From Streptomyces sp. WMMC940 (GTDB lineage: Bacteria > Actinomycetota > Actinomycetes > Streptomycetales > Streptomycetaceae), in assembly GCF_027460265.1 (NCBI RefSeq), contig NZ_JAPZBC010000001.1, positions 3,065,501 through 3,129,500 on the forward strand: a stretch of DNA of 64,000 bases. The letters run 5' to 3'. Shown piece after piece: positions 62,457 through 64,000 of the stretch. The notes under the pieces were generated by a model that was not told the origin of the DNA, did no database searches, and saw only the letters and a program-made list of their open reading frames with translations. The position numbers and the translations under genes are program-made. Every line of letters starts with the position of its first letter. Positions within the stretch are counted from its first letter, which is position 1.

Positions 62457-63029
62457 TCAGGCCCGGGCCGCGGGATCCACGGGGAGTCCTCCCGTGTCCA
62501 GGGTGAGCCTTCCGATGCCCGTCTCCACGACCACCGTCTTGCCGTACGGGAGCGTGTCCCGGCCGAGATAGCCGTCCGGGCCGGGATTCCAGAGCGTGAG
62601 GCAGTGAGCCTTGTAGGGATCGAAGACCAGGTAGTGGGGGATGCCGCGCCTCGCGTAGGCCCGGTCCTTGATCTCGTAGTCGTTGCGGACGCTGCCCGGC
62701 GAGACCACCTCGACGGCGAGTTCAATGAGGTCGGGCGAGTAGGCGCTCAGGTTCTTCTCGCTCTCGGCCCTCGGGATGACGGCGAGGTCCGGGCAGAACT
62801 CGTTCGCGTCGTCGAACGGGATCGTGACGTCGCTGATGAAGTCCCACTCGTCGGAGAGCTGGGCCTCCAGCGCGTTCCACACCGCCCTGATCGTCTTGGC
62901 GTGGTGCGGCTTGACGGGACTCATCACGATGGCACCCTCGACGATCTCCGTCCGGTAGCCCGGGAACATGCCCTCGAGCCGGCTGAGCTGCGAGTGCAGA
63001 CGGTCGATCTCCGAGACGGTGACAGTCAC
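62457..63029 (-). CDS. Uma2-family putative endonuclease (DUF820, PD-(D/E)XK fold)
   Basis: 190 residues. RTEIVEGAIVMSPVKPHHAK, then FCPDLAVIPRA and LIELAVEVVSPGSVRNDYEI with IKDRAYARRGIPHYLVFD show the PD-ExK arrangement (Asp in FCPDLAV, Glu in AVEVVSP, Lys in IKDRAY). This family is greatly expanded in Streptomyces and cyanobacteria and its role is not established. The GTG at 63029 is favoured because GGGAGG stands about 5 bp before it; the ATG at 63047 would add six residues with a weak site. Confidence 0.85.
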   Translation of the reverse strand: MTVTVSEIDRLHSQLSRLEGMFPGYRTEIVEGAIVMSPVKPHHAKTIRAVWNALEAQLSDEWDFISDVTIPFDDANEFCPDLAVIPRAESEKNLSAYSPDLIELAVEVVSPGSVRNDYEIKDRAYARRGIPHYLVFDPYKAHCLTLWNPGPDGYLGRDTLPYGKTVVVETGIGRLTLDTGGLPVDPAARA

Positions 63030-63073
63030 ATCGGCCTCCCTGTCCATGCTCTCGATGGTAGGCCGCACGGTAG

Positions 63074-63976
63074 CTACGGGGTGAGGCCCCGAACGCTCAG
63101 ATCGATCAGGGCGCACACGAACAGGGCAATGCCGATGAAGCCGTTGACGGTGAAGAACGCGCGGTTCAGCCGGGACAGGTCGTGCGGCGTCACGATCGTG
63201 TGCTCGTAGACGAACGCGACCGCGACGATCACCAGACCCAGCCAGAGGAAAGGCCCGGCGCCGGTGGCGAGGGCGTACCAGACGAAGAGGGCCATCGTCA
63301 CGACGTGGCAGGCCCGGGCGCCCCACAGGGCCGCCGGGATGCCGAAGCGGGCCGGGACCGACTTCACACCCTGGGCCCGGTCGGCCTGCACGTCCTGGCA
63401 GGCGAAGATCAGGTCGAAGCCCCCGATCCACACCCCGACCGCCAGCCCGAGGACCACCGCGTCCCACGACCAGGCCCCGGTCACCGCCAGCCAGGCGCCG
63501 ACGGGACCCATGGCCTGGGCGAGGCCGAGGATCGCGTGCGGGAAGTTCGTGAAGCGCTTCCCGTACGGGTAGACCACCATCGGGACGACCGCGACCGGCG
63601 CGAGCGCGAGGCACAGCGGGTTGAGCAGGGCCGCGGCGCCGAGGAAGACCGCGACGGCGACGCCCGCCCCGATCCAGGCGGACCGCACCGACACCGCTCC
63701 GGTCACCAGTTCGCGGCCGGCGGTCCGCGGGTTGCGGGCGTCGATCTCCCGGTCGATGATCCGGTTGCAGGCCATGGCGAACGTCCGCAGGCCCACCATG
63801 GCGACCGTGACGAGCAGCAGCGTGACCCAGTCGACGCGCCCGTCGCTCTCGAACATCGCGGTGAGGGCGGCGATGTACGCGAACGGCAGCGCGAAGACCG
63901 AGTGCTCGATCATCACCAGCCGCAGGAACGCCTTGGTCCGGCCGGGACCCGGTACGGCCGCCGCGGACGCGCTCAC
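63074..63976 (-). CDS. mqnP: UbiA-family menaquinone prenyltransferase (futalosine pathway)
   Basis: Membrane prenyltransferase joining the polyprenyl chain to the naphthoate head group, 300 residues and eight to nine helices. First Asp-rich motif NRIIDREIDARNPRTAGREL, second DLIFACQDVQADRAQGVKSV. The GTG at 63976 is preferred over 63994 because AAGGAG lies 8 bp upstream. In Streptomyces this gene sits with ubiX and a UbiD gene; the same order seems to hold here with a Uma2 gene and a rhomboid gene interposed. Confidence 0.92.
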   Translation of the reverse strand: MSASAAAVPGPGRTKAFLRLVMIEHSVFALPFAYIAALTAMFESDGRVDWVTLLLVTVAMVGLRTFAMACNRIIDREIDARNPRTAGRELVTGAVSVRSAWIGAGVAVAVFLGAAALLNPLCLALAPVAVVPMVVYPYGKRFTNFPHAILGLAQAMGPVGAWLAVTGAWSWDAVVLGLAVGVWIGGFDLIFACQDVQADRAQGVKSVPARFGIPAALWGARACHVVTMALFVWYALATGAGPFLWLGLVIVAVAFVYEHTIVTPHDLSRLNRAFFTVNGFIGIALFVCALIDLSVRGLTP

Positions 63977-64000
63977 AGGCCGTACTCCTTCCACCGGCGG

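Overview
This is a high-GC actinobacterial window, almost certainly from a Streptomyces chromosome. The evidence is the strong G/C third-position bias, frequent GTG starts with ATGA/GTGA stop-start overlaps, a futalosine-type menaquinone pathway, a Streptomyces griseus-type aminopeptidase, a DUF4229 protein and a 24-codon bL37 ribosomal protein gene. No rRNA, tRNA, CRISPR array or intact insertion sequence was seen. Assignments rest on reading the translations and known family motifs; no searches were run.

Layout. (1) 1-8507, minus strand: a second, incomplete complex I operon, nuoA2-B2-C2-H2-I2-J2-K2-L2-M2, running off the left edge. nuoD, E, F and G are absent between nuoC2 and nuoH2, and NuoC2 carries a long low-complexity tail with four 13-residue repeats. 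(2) 8681-10059: wreckage of a two-component system (sensor kinase and response regulator, both broken). (3) 10138-13284, plus strand: a small coupled ORF and korAB (2-oxoglutarate:ferredoxin oxidoreductase). (4) 13.3-24.3 kb: RarD-type transporter, two gene remnants, secreted M28 aminopeptidase, LolA-like protein, polyprenyl diphosphate synthase, CocE-type hydrolase, fumarylacetoacetase and two small genes. (5) 24491-40696, minus strand: the complete 14-gene nuoA-N operon, with a Rex-type operator upstream and a long hairpin downstream. (6) 41.4-64 kb: NlpC/P60 hydrolase, geranylgeranyl reductase-family enzyme, glutaminase, menG, mqnC, Ser/Thr kinase, mqnA, cold-shock gene, TetR, bL37, dicarboxylate symporter, mqnE, Lrp regulator, ubiX-like gene, rhomboid protease, Uma2 protein and mqnP.

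The common theme is respiration. The window holds a complete NADH:menaquinone oxidoreductase, a partial second one, and much of the supply of the quinone both would use: MqnA, MqnC, MqnE, the MqnP prenyltransferase, a UbiX-type flavin prenyltransferase, the polyprenyl chain synthase, the MenG methyltransferase and a candidate isoprenoid reductase. KorAB yields reduced ferredoxin, and the adjacent second complex I lacks the NADH-oxidising module. I infer that it may be a ferredoxin-fed proton pump, possibly borrowing NuoD from the main operon. This is the most interesting hypothesis in the window.
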